Below, in pieces: positions 34,101 to 47,300 of a DNA stretch of 64,000 bases. The notes beneath the pieces were generated by a model. The model saw only the letters and a program-made list of their open reading frames with translations. It made no database searches and was not told the DNA's origin. The DNA is taken from positions 58,075,705 to 58,139,704 of the forward strand of contig CM042012.1 in the NCBI GenBank assembly GCA_023525715.1. Reading direction: 5' to 3'. This DNA comes from Cichorium intybus. Taxonomy: Eukaryota > Streptophyta > Magnoliopsida > Asterales > Asteraceae. The number at the start of each line of letters is the position of its first letter. The first letter of the stretch is position 1. A program made the translations under genes and the position numbers.

Positions 34101-35440
34101 AAAAAAAAGAATAATTTATTTAACTAAAACAAATTTATTCGATGATAAAAATCTAGGACCATAATAAACAACATTAAAAGTCAAAGGTCATGCCAAACTT
34201 CACGTATACAGTTTCTACAGATGCATAGAAAATAAAGAATATGTTCATTGTAAATCGGGCAAGCCAGTTTTTATTAGTCAAGCTTCCGATGTGGGAAAAA
34301 GTTATATATGATTAGTTTTGAAAGACTATACATGTGTTTAAAAATAATTATGACTGCATGGATAACGTGAAGTGTATAATTGGATTGTTCATTTTTTAAG
34401 CTAGATGAAATGTACGAATCTAAGACCATTTTACCCTTGTGTTTAAAAATAATAATAGTAATTAAGAGATGACTTTTCCGGTTTACATAAAATCCAAATT
34501 TAGTACAAACACATGCTTACATTATACATGTTACGATTTTTCTATTTTTGATTATATGCCGTGCTGTTATTATATTATGTCTTAATAAATGGCATTGTGA
34601 AAAAAAGAATAAAGTTTTTAACTGAAACAAGTTTATTCGAGGATAAAAATCTAGGACCATAATAAACAACATTAAAACTGAAAGGTTAAGCGAAACTTGA
34701 CGTATACAGTTTTTATAGATGCATAGAAAATAAATAATAAATATCATTGTAAATCGCATATCAAATACATCGATAATAATATTAACAACATATTACTAAA
34801 TAAAGCTAGAGTTTTAGAAAATAATGTTAATGTTTAAAACACATATAGAAATCAAATATTACGTGATGTAAAAGGGAAAAGAAAGTGAAGATAAAAAAGG
34901 TAAATATGGATTTCTTAGTATTTAAAGGGTAAGAGAGAATTATACTTTGAAGTGATTGTCTGAAAAAATTAAAAATCTACTCCTTTTTACGTTTTAATTT
35001 ATCATAAATGAACATCAATATTATTATAATTTATCAAATAACAACATAGAAAAGGGGTTTAAAAGTTTTCATATTTACAGATCATATCTCTTGGCAATAA
35101 AAAAAGATGGATGTCCATTTGAAATGGCGCAGTAGATTATACGGTCCATTGGAGCCCCGACATGTTATCCTTTCACTGTCATGAGCGAGCAGTTCTCGCA
35201 GCTCTGTGACTCCAGCCTAACGCATTATCCACTTCTTTAGGAACCAAGTAACCGAAGCCTTCGCCTAAATTACATGGTCCAACTCACAACTTGAAACGGG
35301 CAAGACAGTTTACGCACCAACAAGACCAATCTAACTGGGCCACATCACAGTCCAAACATCCTTAATATCCTCGCTTGAGTCATATGCAAGCGCTACCAAG
35401 CCCGATGGCATGTCTTTCTAAGTAGCCTTTAGTGAAGCAG
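31124..35440. repeat. Satellite block 2a: rearranged monomers next to element B
   Basis: Satellite resumes with AATATTATTATAATTTATA. Landmarks GCTTCCGATGT occur near 31428, 32600, 33781 and 34282. The first monomer has lost about 150 bp at 31390/31391. A monomer is cut short near 34256, where sequence jumps through GGGCAAGCCAG to TTTTTATTAGTC, so only ~500 bp separates two landmarks. The copies are intermediate in divergence between block 1 and the right-hand blocks. Confidence 0.92.
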
Positions 35441-38400
35441 CTTTTTATTAGTCAAGCTTCCGATGTGGGAAAAAGTTAGATATGATTAGTTTTGAAAGAC
35501 TATACATGTGTTTAAAAATAATGATGACTGCATGGATAATGTGTAGTGTATAATTTGATTGTTCATGTTTTGAGCTAGATGAAATGTACGAATCTAAGAC
35601 CATTTTACCCTTGTGTTTAAAAATAATAATAGTAAATAAGAGATGACTTGTCCGGTTTATATAAAATCCAAATTTTTGTACAAACACATGCTATACATTA
35701 TACATGTTAGGATTTTTCTATTTTTGATTATATGTCGTGCTGTTATTATATTATGTCTTAATAAATGACATTGTGAAAAAAAAGAATAATGTATTTAACT
35801 GAAACAAATTTATTCGAGGATAAAAATCTAGGACCATAATAAACAACATTAAAACTCAAAGGTCAAACCAAACTTCACGTATACAGTTTCTATAGATGCA
35901 CAGAAAATAAATAATATGTTCATTGTAAATCGCGTATCAAATACATAGATAATAATATTAACAACATATTACTAAATAAAGCTAAAGTTTTAGAAAATAA
36001 TGTTAATGTTTAAAACACATATAGAAATCAAATATTACGTGATGTAAAAGGGAAAAGAAAGTGAAGATAAAAAAAAAAGTTAAATATGGATTTCTTAATG
36101 TTTAAAGGGTAAGAGAGAATTATACTTAGAAATGATTGTCTGAAAAAATTAAAAATCTACGCCTTTTTATGTTTTAATTTATCAAAAATGAACATCAATA
36201 TTATTATAATTTATCAAATAACAACATAGAAAAGGGGTTTAAAAGTTTTCATATTTACAGATCATATCTCTTGGCAATAAAAAAAGATGGATGTCCATTT
36301 GAAATGGCGCAGCAGATTATACGGTCCATTGGAGCCCCGACATGTTATCCTTTCACTGTCATGAGCGAGCAGTTCTCGCAGCTCTGTGACTCCAGCCTAA
36401 CGCAGTATCCACTTCTTTAGGAACCAAGTAACTGAAGCCTTCGCCTAAATTACATGGTCCAACTCACAACTTGAAACGGGCAAGCCAGTTTATGCACCAA
36501 CAAGACCAATCTAACTCGGCCACATCACAGTCCAAACATCCTTAATATCCTCGCTTGAGTCATAGGCAAGCGCTACCAAGCCCGATGGCATGTCTTTCTA
36601 AGTAGCCTTTAGTGAAGCAGCTTTTTATTAGTCAAGCTTCCGATGTGGGAAAAAGTTAGATATGATTAGTTTTGAAAGACTATACATGTGTTTAAAAATA
36701 ATGATGACTGCATGGATAATGTGTAGTGTATAATTTGATTGTTCATGTTTTGAGCTAGATGAAATGTACGAATCTAAGACCATTTTACCCTTGTGTTTAA
36801 AAATAATAATAGTAAATAAGAGATGACTTGTCCGGTTTATATAAAATCCAAATTTTTGTACAAACACATGCTATACATTATACATGTTAGGATTTTTCTA
36901 TTTTTGATTATATGTCGTGCTGTTATTATATTATGTCTTAATAAATGACATTGTGAAAAAAAAGAATAATGTATTTAACTGAAACAAATTTATTCGAGGA
37001 TAAAAATCTAGGACCATAATAAACAACATTAAAACTCAAAGGTCAAACCAAACTTCACGTATACAGTTTCTATAGATGCACAGAAAATAAATAATATGTT
37101 CATTGTAAATCGCGTATCAAATACATAGATAATAATATTAACAACATATTACTAAATAAAGCTAAAGTTTTAGAAAATAATGTTAATGTTTAAAACACAT
37201 ATAGAAATCAAATATTACGTGATGTAAAAGGGAAAAGAAAGTGAAGATAAAAAAAAAGTTAAATATGGATTTCTTAATGTTTAAAGGGTAAGAGAGAATT
37301 ATACTTAGAAATGATTGTCTGAAAAAATTAAAAATCTACGCCTTTTTATGTTTTAATTTATCAAAAATGAACATCAATATTATTATAATTTATCAAATAA
37401 CAACATAGAAAAGGGGTTTAAAAGTTTTCATATTTACAGATCATATCTCTTGGCAATAAAAAAAGATGGATGTCCATTTGAAATGGCGCAGCAGATTATA
37501 CGGTCCATTGGAGCCCCGACATGTTATCCTTTCACTGTCATGAGCGAGCAGTTCTCGCAGCTCTGTGACTCCAGCCTAACGCAGTATCCACTTCTTTAGG
37601 AACCAAGTAACTGAAGCCTTCGCCTAAATTACATGGTCCAACTCACAACTTGAAACGGGCAAGCCAGTTTATGCACCAACAAGACCAATCTAACTGGGCC
37701 ACATCACAGTCCAAACATCCTTAATATCCTCGCTTGAGTCATAGGCAAGCGCTACCAAGCCCGATGGCATGTCTTTCTAAGTAGCCTTTAGTGAAGCAGC
37801 TTTTTATTAGTCAAGCTTCCGATGTGGGAAAAAGTTAGATATGATTAGTTTTGAAAGACTATACATGTGTTTAAAAATAATGATGACTGCATGGATAATG
37901 TGTAGTGTATAATTTGATTGTTCATGTTTTGAGCTAGATGAAATGTACGAATCTAAGACCATTTTACCCTTGTGTTTAAAAATAATAATAGTAAATAAGA
38001 GATGACTTGTCCGGTTTATATAAAATCCAAATTTTTGTACAAACACATGCTATACATTATACATGTTAGGATTTTTCTATTTTTGATTATATGTCGTGCT
38101 GTTATTATATTATGTCTTAATAAATGACATTGTGAAAAAAAAGAATAATGTATTTAACTGAAACAAATTTATTCGAGGATAAAAATCTAGGACCATAATA
38201 AACAACATTAAAACTCAAAGGTCAAACCAAACTTCACGTATACAGTTTCTATAGATGCACAGAAAATAAATAATATGTTCATTGTAAATCGCGTATCAAA
38301 TACATAGATAATAATATTAACAACATATTACTAAATAAAGCTAAAGTTTTAGAAAATAATGTTAATGTTTAAAACACATATAGAAATCAAATATTACGTG

Positions 38401-41340
38401 ATGTAAAAGGGAAAAGAAAGTGAAGATAAAAAAAAAAGTTAAATATGGATTTCTTAATGTTTAAAGGGTAAGAGAGAATTATACTTAGAAATGATTGTCT
38501 GAAAAAATTAAAAATCTACGCCTTTTTATGTTTTAATTTATCAAAAATGAACATCAATATTATTATAATTTATCAAATAACAACATAGAAAAGGGGTTTA
38601 AAAGTTTTCATATTTACAGATCATATCTCTTGGCAATAAAAAAAGATGGATGTCCATTTGAAATGGCGCAGCAGATTATACGGTCCATTGGAGCCCCGAC
38701 ATGTTATCCTTTCACTGTCATGAGCGAGCAGTTCTCGCAGCTCTGTGACTCCAGCCTAACGCAGTATCCACTTCTTTAGGAACCAAGTAACTGAAGCCTT
38801 CGCCTAAATTACATGGTCCAACTCACAACTTGAAACGGGCAAGCCAGTTTATGCACCAACAAGACCAATCTAACTGGGCCACATCACAGTCCAAACATCC
38901 TTAATATCCTCGCTTGAGTCATAGGCAAGCGCTACCAAGCCCGATGGCATGTCTTTCTAAGTAGCCTTTAGTGAAGCAGCTTTTTATTAGTCAAGCTTCC
39001 GATGTGGGAAAAAGTTAGATATGATTAGTTTTGAAAGACTATACATGTGTTTAAAAATAATGATGACTGCATGGATAATGTGTAGTGTATAATTTGATTG
39101 TTCATGTTTTGAGCTAGATGAAATGTACGAATCTAAGACCATTTTACCCTTGTGTTTAAAAATAATAATAGTAAATAAGAGATGACTTGTCCGGTTTATA
39201 TAAAATCCAAATTTTTGTACAAACACATGCTATACATTATACATGTTAGGATTTTTCTATTTTTGATTATATGTCGTGCTGTTATTATATTATGTCTTAA
39301 TAAATGACATTGTGAAAAAAAAGAATAATGTATTTAACTGAAACAAATTTATTCGAGGATAAAAATCTAGGACCATAATAAACAACATTAAAACTCAAAG
39401 GTCAAACCAAACTTCACGTATACAGTTTCTATAGATGCACAGAAAATAAATAATATGTTCATTGTAAATCGCGTATCAAATACATAGATAATAATATTAA
39501 CAACATATTACTAAATAAAGCTAAAGTTTTAGAAAATAATGTTAATGTTTAAAACACATATAGAAATCAAATATTACGTGATGTAAAAGGGAAAAGAAAG
39601 TGAAGATAAAAAAAAAGTTAAATATGGATTTCTTAATGTTTAAAGGGTAAGAGAGAATTATACTTAGAAATGATTGTCTGAAAAAATTAAAAATCTACGC
39701 CTTTTTATGTTTTAATTTATCAAAAATGAACATCAATATTATTATAATTTATCAAATAACAACATAGAAAAGGGGTTTAAAAGTTTTCATATTTACAGAT
39801 CATATCTCTTGGCAATAAAAAAAGATGGATGTCCATTTGAAATGGCGCAGCAGATTATACGGTCCATTGGAGCCCCGACATGTTATCCTTTCACTGTCAT
39901 GAGCGAGCAGTTCTCGCAGCTCTGTGACTCCAGCCTAACGCAGTATCCACTTCTTTAGGAACCAAGTAACTGAAGCCTTCGCCTAAATTACATGGTCCAA
40001 CTCACAACTTGAAACGGGCAAGCCAGTTTAAGCACCAACAAGACCAATCTAACTGGGCCACATCACAGTCCAAACATCCTTAATATCCTCGCTTGAGTCA
40101 TAGGCAAGCGCTACCAAGCCCGATGGCATGTCTTTCTAAGTAGCCTTTAGTGAAGCAGCTTTTTATTAGTCAAGCTTCCGATGTGGGAAAAAGTTAGATA
40201 TGATTAGTTTTGAAAGACTATACATGTGTTTAAAAATAATGATGACTGCATGGATAATGTGTAGTGTATAATTTGATTGTTCATGTTTTGAGCTAGATGA
40301 AATGTACGAATCTAAGACCATTTTACCCTTGTGTTTAAAAATAATAATAGTAAATAAGAGATGACTTGTCCGGTTTATATAAAATCCAAATTTTTGTACA
40401 AACACATGCTATACATTATACATGTTAGGATTTTTCTATTTTTGATTATATGTCGTGTTGTTATTATATTATGTCTTAATAAATGACATTGTGAAAAAAA
40501 AGAATAATGTATTTAACTGAAACAAATTTATTCGAGGATAAAAATCTAGGACCATAATAAACAACATTAAAACTCAAAGGTCAAACCAAACTTCACGTAT
40601 ACAGTTTCTATAGATGCATAGAAAATAAATAATATGTTCATTGTAAATCGCGTATCAAATACATAGATAATAATATTAACAACATATTACTAAATAAAGC
40701 TAAAGTTTTAGAAAATAATGTTAATGTTTAAAACACATATAGAAATCAAATATTACGTGATGTAAAAGGGAAAAGAAAGTGAAGATAAAAAAAAAAGTTA
40801 AATATGGATTTCTTAATGTTTAAAGGGTAAGAGAGAATTATACTTAGAAATGATTGTCTGAAAAAATAAAAAATCTACGCCTTTTTATGTTTTAATTTAT
40901 CAAAAATGAACATCAATATTATTATAATTTATCAAATAACAACATAGAAAAGGGGTTTAAAAGTTTTCATATTTACAGATCATATCTCTTGGCAATAAAA
41001 AAAGATGGATGTCCATTTGAAATGGCGCAGTAGATTATACGGTCCATTGGAGCCCCGACATGTTATCCTTTCACTGTTATGAGCGAGCAGTTCTCGCAGC
41101 TCTGTGACTCCAGCCTAACGCAGTATCCACTTCTTTAGGAACCAAGTAACCGAAGCCTTCGCCTAAATTACATGGTCCAACTCACAACTTGAAATGGGCA
41201 AGCCAGTTTATGCACCAACAAGACCAATCTAACTGGGCCACATCACAGTCCAAACATCCTTAATATCCTCGCTTGAGTCATAGGCAAGCGCTACCAAGCC
41301 CGATGGCATGTCTTTCTTAGTAGCCTTTAATGAAGCACCT
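35441..41340. repeat. Satellite block 2b: five near-identical ~1,180-bp monomers
   Basis: Landmarks near 35456, 36636, 37815, 38995 and 40174 give spacings alternating 1180 and 1179. The alternation comes from a poly-A run after GTGAAGAT that is 10, 9, 10, 9, 10 long in successive copies. Otherwise only a few single-base differences are seen (for example CTCGGCC at 36516 and TTTAAGCACC at 40027). This is a recent amplification, possibly by two-monomer units. Confidence 0.93.
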
Positions 41341-44300
41341 TTTTATTAGTCAAGCTTCCGATGTGGGAAAAAGTTAGATATGATTAGTTTTGAAAGACTA
41401 TACATGTGTTTAAAAATAATGATGACTACATGGATAATGTGTAGTGTATAATTTGATTGTTCATGTTTTGAGCTAGATGAAATGTACGAATCTAAGACCA
41501 TTTTACCCTTGTGTTTAAAAATAATAATAGTAAATAAGAGATGACTTGTCCGGTTTATATAAAATCCAAATTTTTGTACAAACACATGCTATACATTATA
41601 CAAGTTAGGATTTTTCTATTTTTGATTATATCTCGTGCTGTTATTATATTATGTCTTAATAAATGACGTTGTGAAAAAAAAGAATAATGTATTTAACTGA
41701 AACAAATTTATTCGAGGATAAAAATCTAGGACCATAATAAACAACATTAAAACTCAAAGGTCAAACCAAACTTCACGTATACAGTTTCTATAGATGCATA
41801 GAAAATAAATAATATGTTCATTGTAAATTGCTTATCAAATACATAGATAATAATATTAACAACATATTACTAAATAAAGCTAAAGTTTTAGAAAATAATG
41901 TTAATGTTTAAAACACATATAGAAATCAAATATTACGTGATGTAAAAGGGAAAAGAAAGTGAAGATAAAAAAGGTAAATATGGATTTCTTAGTGTTTAAA
42001 GGGTAAGAGAGAATTATACTTTGAAGTGATTGTCTGAAAAAATTAAAAATCTACACCTTTTTACGTTTTAATTTATCATAAATGAACATCAATATTATTA
42101 TAATTTATCATATAACAACATAGAAAAGGGGTTTAAAAGTTTTCATATTTACAGATCATATCTTCTTGGCAATAAAAAAAGATGGATGTCCATTTGAAAT
42201 GGCGCAGTAGATTATACGGTCCATTGGAGCCCCGACATGTTATCCTTTCACTGTCATGAGCGAGCAGTTCTCGCAGCTCTGTGACTCCAGCCTAACGCAT
42301 TATCCACTTCTTTAGGAACCAAGTAACCGAAGCCTTCGCCTAAATTACATGGTCCAACTCACAACTTGAAACGGGCAAGCCACTTTACGCACCAACAAGA
42401 CCAATCTAACTGGGCCACATCACAGTCCAAACATCCTTAATATCCTCGCTTGAGTCATAGGCAAGCGCTACCAAGCCCGATGGCATGTCTTTCTTAGTAG
42501 CCTTTAAAGAAGCACCTTTTTATTAGTCAAGCTTCCGATGTGGGAAAAAGTTAGATATGATTAGTTTTGAAAGACTATACATGTGTTTAAAAATAATGAT
42601 GACTGCATGGATAATGTGTAGTGTATAATTAATTGTTCATGTTTTGAGCTAGATGAAATGTACGAATCTAAGACCATTTTACCCTTGTGTTTAAAAATAA
42701 TAATAGTAAATAAGAGATGACTTGTCCGGTTTATATAAAATCCAAATTTTTGTACAAACACATGCTATACATTATACAAGTTAGGATTTTTCTATTTTTG
42801 ATTATATCTCGTGCTGTTATTATATTATGTCTTAATAAATGACGTTGTGAAAAAAAAAAGAATAATGTATTTAACTGAAACAAATTTATTCGAGGATAAA
42901 AATCTAGGACCATAATAAACAACATTAAAACTCAAAGGTCAAACCAAACTTCACGTATACAGTTTCTATAGATGCATAGAAAATAAATAATATGTTCATT
43001 GTAAATCGCTTATCAAATACATAGATAATAATATTAACAACAAATTACTAAATAAAGCTAAAGTTTTAGAAAATAATGTTAATGTTTAAAACACATATAG
43101 AAATCAAATATTACGTGATGTAAAAGGGAAAAGAAAGTGAAGATAAAAAAGGTAAATATGGATTTCTTAGTGTTTAATGAGTAAGAGAGAATTATACTTT
43201 GAAGTGATTGTCTGAAAAAATTAAAAATCTACACCTTTTTACGTTTTAATTTATCATAAATGAACATCAGTATTATTATAATTTATCAAATAACAACATA
43301 GAAAAGGGGTTTAAAAGTTTTCATATTTACAGATCATATCTCTTGGCAATAAAAAAAGATGGATGTCCATTTGAAATGGCGCAGTAGATTATACGGTCCA
43401 TTGGAGCCCCGACATGTTATCCTTTCACTGTCATGAGCGAGCAGTTCTCGCAGCTCTGTGACTCCAGCCTAACGCATTATCCACTTCTTTAGGAACCAAG
43501 TAACCGAAGCCTTCGCCTAAATTACATGGTCCAACTCACAACTTGAAACGGGCAAGCCAGTTTACGCACCAACAAGACCAATCTAACTGGGCCACATCAC
43601 AGTCCAAACATCCTTAATATCCTCGCTTGAGTAATAGGCAAGCGCTACCAAGCCCGATGGCATGTCTTTCTAAGTAGCCTTTAGTGAAGCAGCTTTTTAT
43701 TAGTCAAGCTTCCGATGTGGGAAAAAGTTAGATATGATTAGTTTTGAAAGACTATACATGTGTTTAAAAATAATGATGACTGCATGGATAATGTGTAGTG
43801 TATAATTTGATTGTTCATGTTTTGAGCTAGATGAAATGTACGAATCTAAGACCATTTTACCCTTGTGTTTAAAAATAATAATAGTAAATAAGAGATGACT
43901 TGTCCGGTTTATATAAAATCCAAATTTTTGTACAAACACATGTTATACATTATACATGTTAGGATTTTTCTATTTTTGATTATATGTCGTGCTGTTATTA
44001 TATTATGTCTTAATAAATGACATTGTGAAAAAAAAGAATAATGTATTTAACTGAAACAAATTTATTCGAGGATAAAAATCTAGGACCATAATAAACAACA
44101 TTAAAACTCAAAGGTCAAACCAAACTTCACGTATACAGTTTCTATAGATGCATAGAAAATAAATAATATGTTCATTGTAAATCGCGTATCAAATACATAG
44201 ATAATAATATTAACAACATATTACTAAATAAAGCTAAAGTTTTAGAAAATAATGTTAATGTTTAAAACACATATAGAAATCAAATATTACGTGATGTAAA

Positions 44301-47300
44301 AGGGAAAAGAAAGTGAAGATAAAAAAAAAGTTAAATATGGATTTCTTAATGTTTAAAGGGTAAGAGAGAATTATACTTAGAAATGATTGTCTAAAAAAAT
44401 TAAAAATCTACGCCTTTTTACGTTTTAATTTATTAAAAATGAACATCAATATTATTATAATTTATCAAATAACAACATAGAAATGGGGTTTAAAAGTTTT
44501 CATGTTTACAGATCATATCTCTTGGCAATAAAAAAAGATGGATGTCCATTTGAAATGGCGCAGTAGATTATACGGTCCATTGGAGCCCCGACATGTTATC
44601 CTTTCACTGTCATGAGCAGTTCTCGCAGCTCTGTGACTCCAGCCTAACGCAGTATCCACTTCTTTAGGAACCAAGTAACTGAAGCCTTCGCCTAAATTAC
44701 ATGGTCCAACTCACAACTTGAAACGGGCAAGCCAGTTTATGCACCAACAAGACCAATCTAACTGGGCCACATCACAGTCCAAACATCCTTAATATCCTCG
44801 CTTGAGTCATAGGCAAGCGCTACCAAGCCCGATGGCATGTCTTTCTTAGTAGCCTTTAATGAAGCACCTTTTTATTAGTCAAGCTTCCGATGTGGGAAAA
44901 AGTTAGATATGATTAGTTTTGAAAGACTATACATGTGTTTAAAAATAATGATGACTGCATGGATAACGTGTAGTGTATAATTTGATTGTTCATTTTTTGA
45001 GCCAGATGAAATGGACGAATCTAAGACCATTTTACCCTTGTGTTTAAAAATAATAATAGTAAATAAGAGATGACTTGTCCGATTTACATAAAATCCAAAT
45101 TTTTGGACAAACACATGCTATACATTATACATGTTAGGATTTTTCTATCTTTGATTATATGCCGTGCTGTTATTATATTATGTCTTAATAAATGACATTG
45201 TGAAAAAAAAGAATAATGTATTTAACTGAAACAAATTTATTCGAGGATAAAAATCTAGGACCATAATAAACAACATTAAAACTCAAAGGTTAAGCCAAAC
45301 TTCACGTATACAGTTTCTATAGATGCATAGAAAATAAATAATATGTTCAATGTAAATCGCGTATCAAATACATAGATAATAATATTAACAACATATTACT
45401 AAATAAAGCTAAAGTTTTAGAAAATAATGTTAATGTTTAAAACACATATAGAAATCAAATATTACGTGATGTAAAAGGGAAAAGAAAGTGAAGATAAAAA
45501 AAAGTTAAATATGGATTTCTTAATGTTTAAAGGGTAAGAGAGAATTATACTTTGAAATGATTGTCTGAAAAAATTAACAATCTACGCCGTTTTACGTTTT
45601 AATTTATCAAAAATGAACATCAATATTATTATAATTTATCAAATAACAACATAGAAAAGGGGTTTAAAAGTTTTCATATTTACAGATCATATCTCTTGGC
45701 AATAAAAAAAGATGGATGTCCATTTGAAATGGCGCAGTAGATTATACGGTCCATTGGAGCCCCGACATGTTATCCTTTCACTGTTATGAGCGAGCAGTTC
45801 TCGCAGCTCTCGCAGCTCTCGCAGCTCTCGCAGCTCTGTGACTCCAGCCTAACGTAGTATCCACTTCTTTTGGAACCAAGTAACCGAAGCCTTCGCCTAA
45901 ATTACATGGTCCAACTCACAACTTGAAATGGGCAAGCCAGTTTATGCACCAACAAGACCAATCTAACTGGGCCACATCACAGGCCAAACATCCTTAATAT
46001 CCTCGCTTGAGTCATAGGCAAGCGCTACCAAGCCCGATGGCATGTCTTTCTTAGTAGCCTTTAATGAAGCACCTTTTTATTAGTCAAGCTTCCGATGTGG
46101 GAAAAAGTTAGATATGATTAGTTTTGAAAGACTATACATGTGTTTAAAAATAATGATGACTGCATGGATAATGTGTAGTGTATAATTTGATTGTTCATGT
46201 TTTGAGCTAGATGAAATGTACGAATCTAATACCATTTTACCCTTGTGTTTAAAAATAATAATAGTAAATAAGAGATGACTTGTCCGGTTTATATAAAATC
46301 CAAATTTTTGTACAAACACATGCTATACATTATGCATGTTAGGATTTTTCTATTTTTGATTATATGCCGTGCTGTTATTAAATTATGTCTTAATAAATGA
46401 CGTTGTGAAAAAAAAGAATAATGTATTTAACTGAAACAAATTTATTCGAGGATAAAAATCTAGGACCATAATAAACAACATTAAAACTCATTTGTCAAAC
46501 CAAACTACATGTATACAGTTTCTATAGATGCATAGAAAATAAATAATATGTTCACTGTAAATCGCGTATCAAATACATAGATAATAATATTAACAACATA
46601 TTACTAAATAAAGCTAAAGTTTTAGAAAATAATGTTAATGTTTAAAACACATATAGAAATCAATTATTACGTGATGTAAAAGGAAAAAGAAAGTGAAGAT
46701 AAAAAAAAGTTAAATATGGATTTCTTAATGTTTAAAGGGTAAGAGAGAATTATACTTTGAAATAATTGTCTGAAAAAATTAAAAATCTACGCCTTTTTAC
46801 GTTTTAATTTATCAAAAATGAACATCAATATTATTATAATTTATCAAATAACAACATAGAAAAGGGGTTTAAAAGTTTTCATATTTACAGATCATATCTC
46901 TTGGCAATAAAAAAAGATGGATGTCCATTTGAAATGGCGCAGTAGATTATACGGTCCATTGGAGCCCCGACATGTTATCCTTTCACTGTCATGAGCGAGC
47001 AGTTCTCGCAGCTCTGTGACTCCAGCCTAACGCAGTATCCACTTCTTTAGGAACCAAGTAACTGAAGCCTTCGCCTAAATTACATGGTCCAACTCACAAC
47101 TTGAAACGGGCAAGCCAGTTTATGCACCAACAAGACCAATCTAACTGGGCCACATCACAGTCCAAACATCCTTAATATCCTCGCTTGAGTCATAGGCAAG
47201 CGCTACCAAGCCCGATGACATGTCTTTCTTAGTAGCCTTTAATGAAGCACCTTTTTATTAGTCAAGCTTCCGATGTGGGAAAAAGTTAGATATGATTAGT

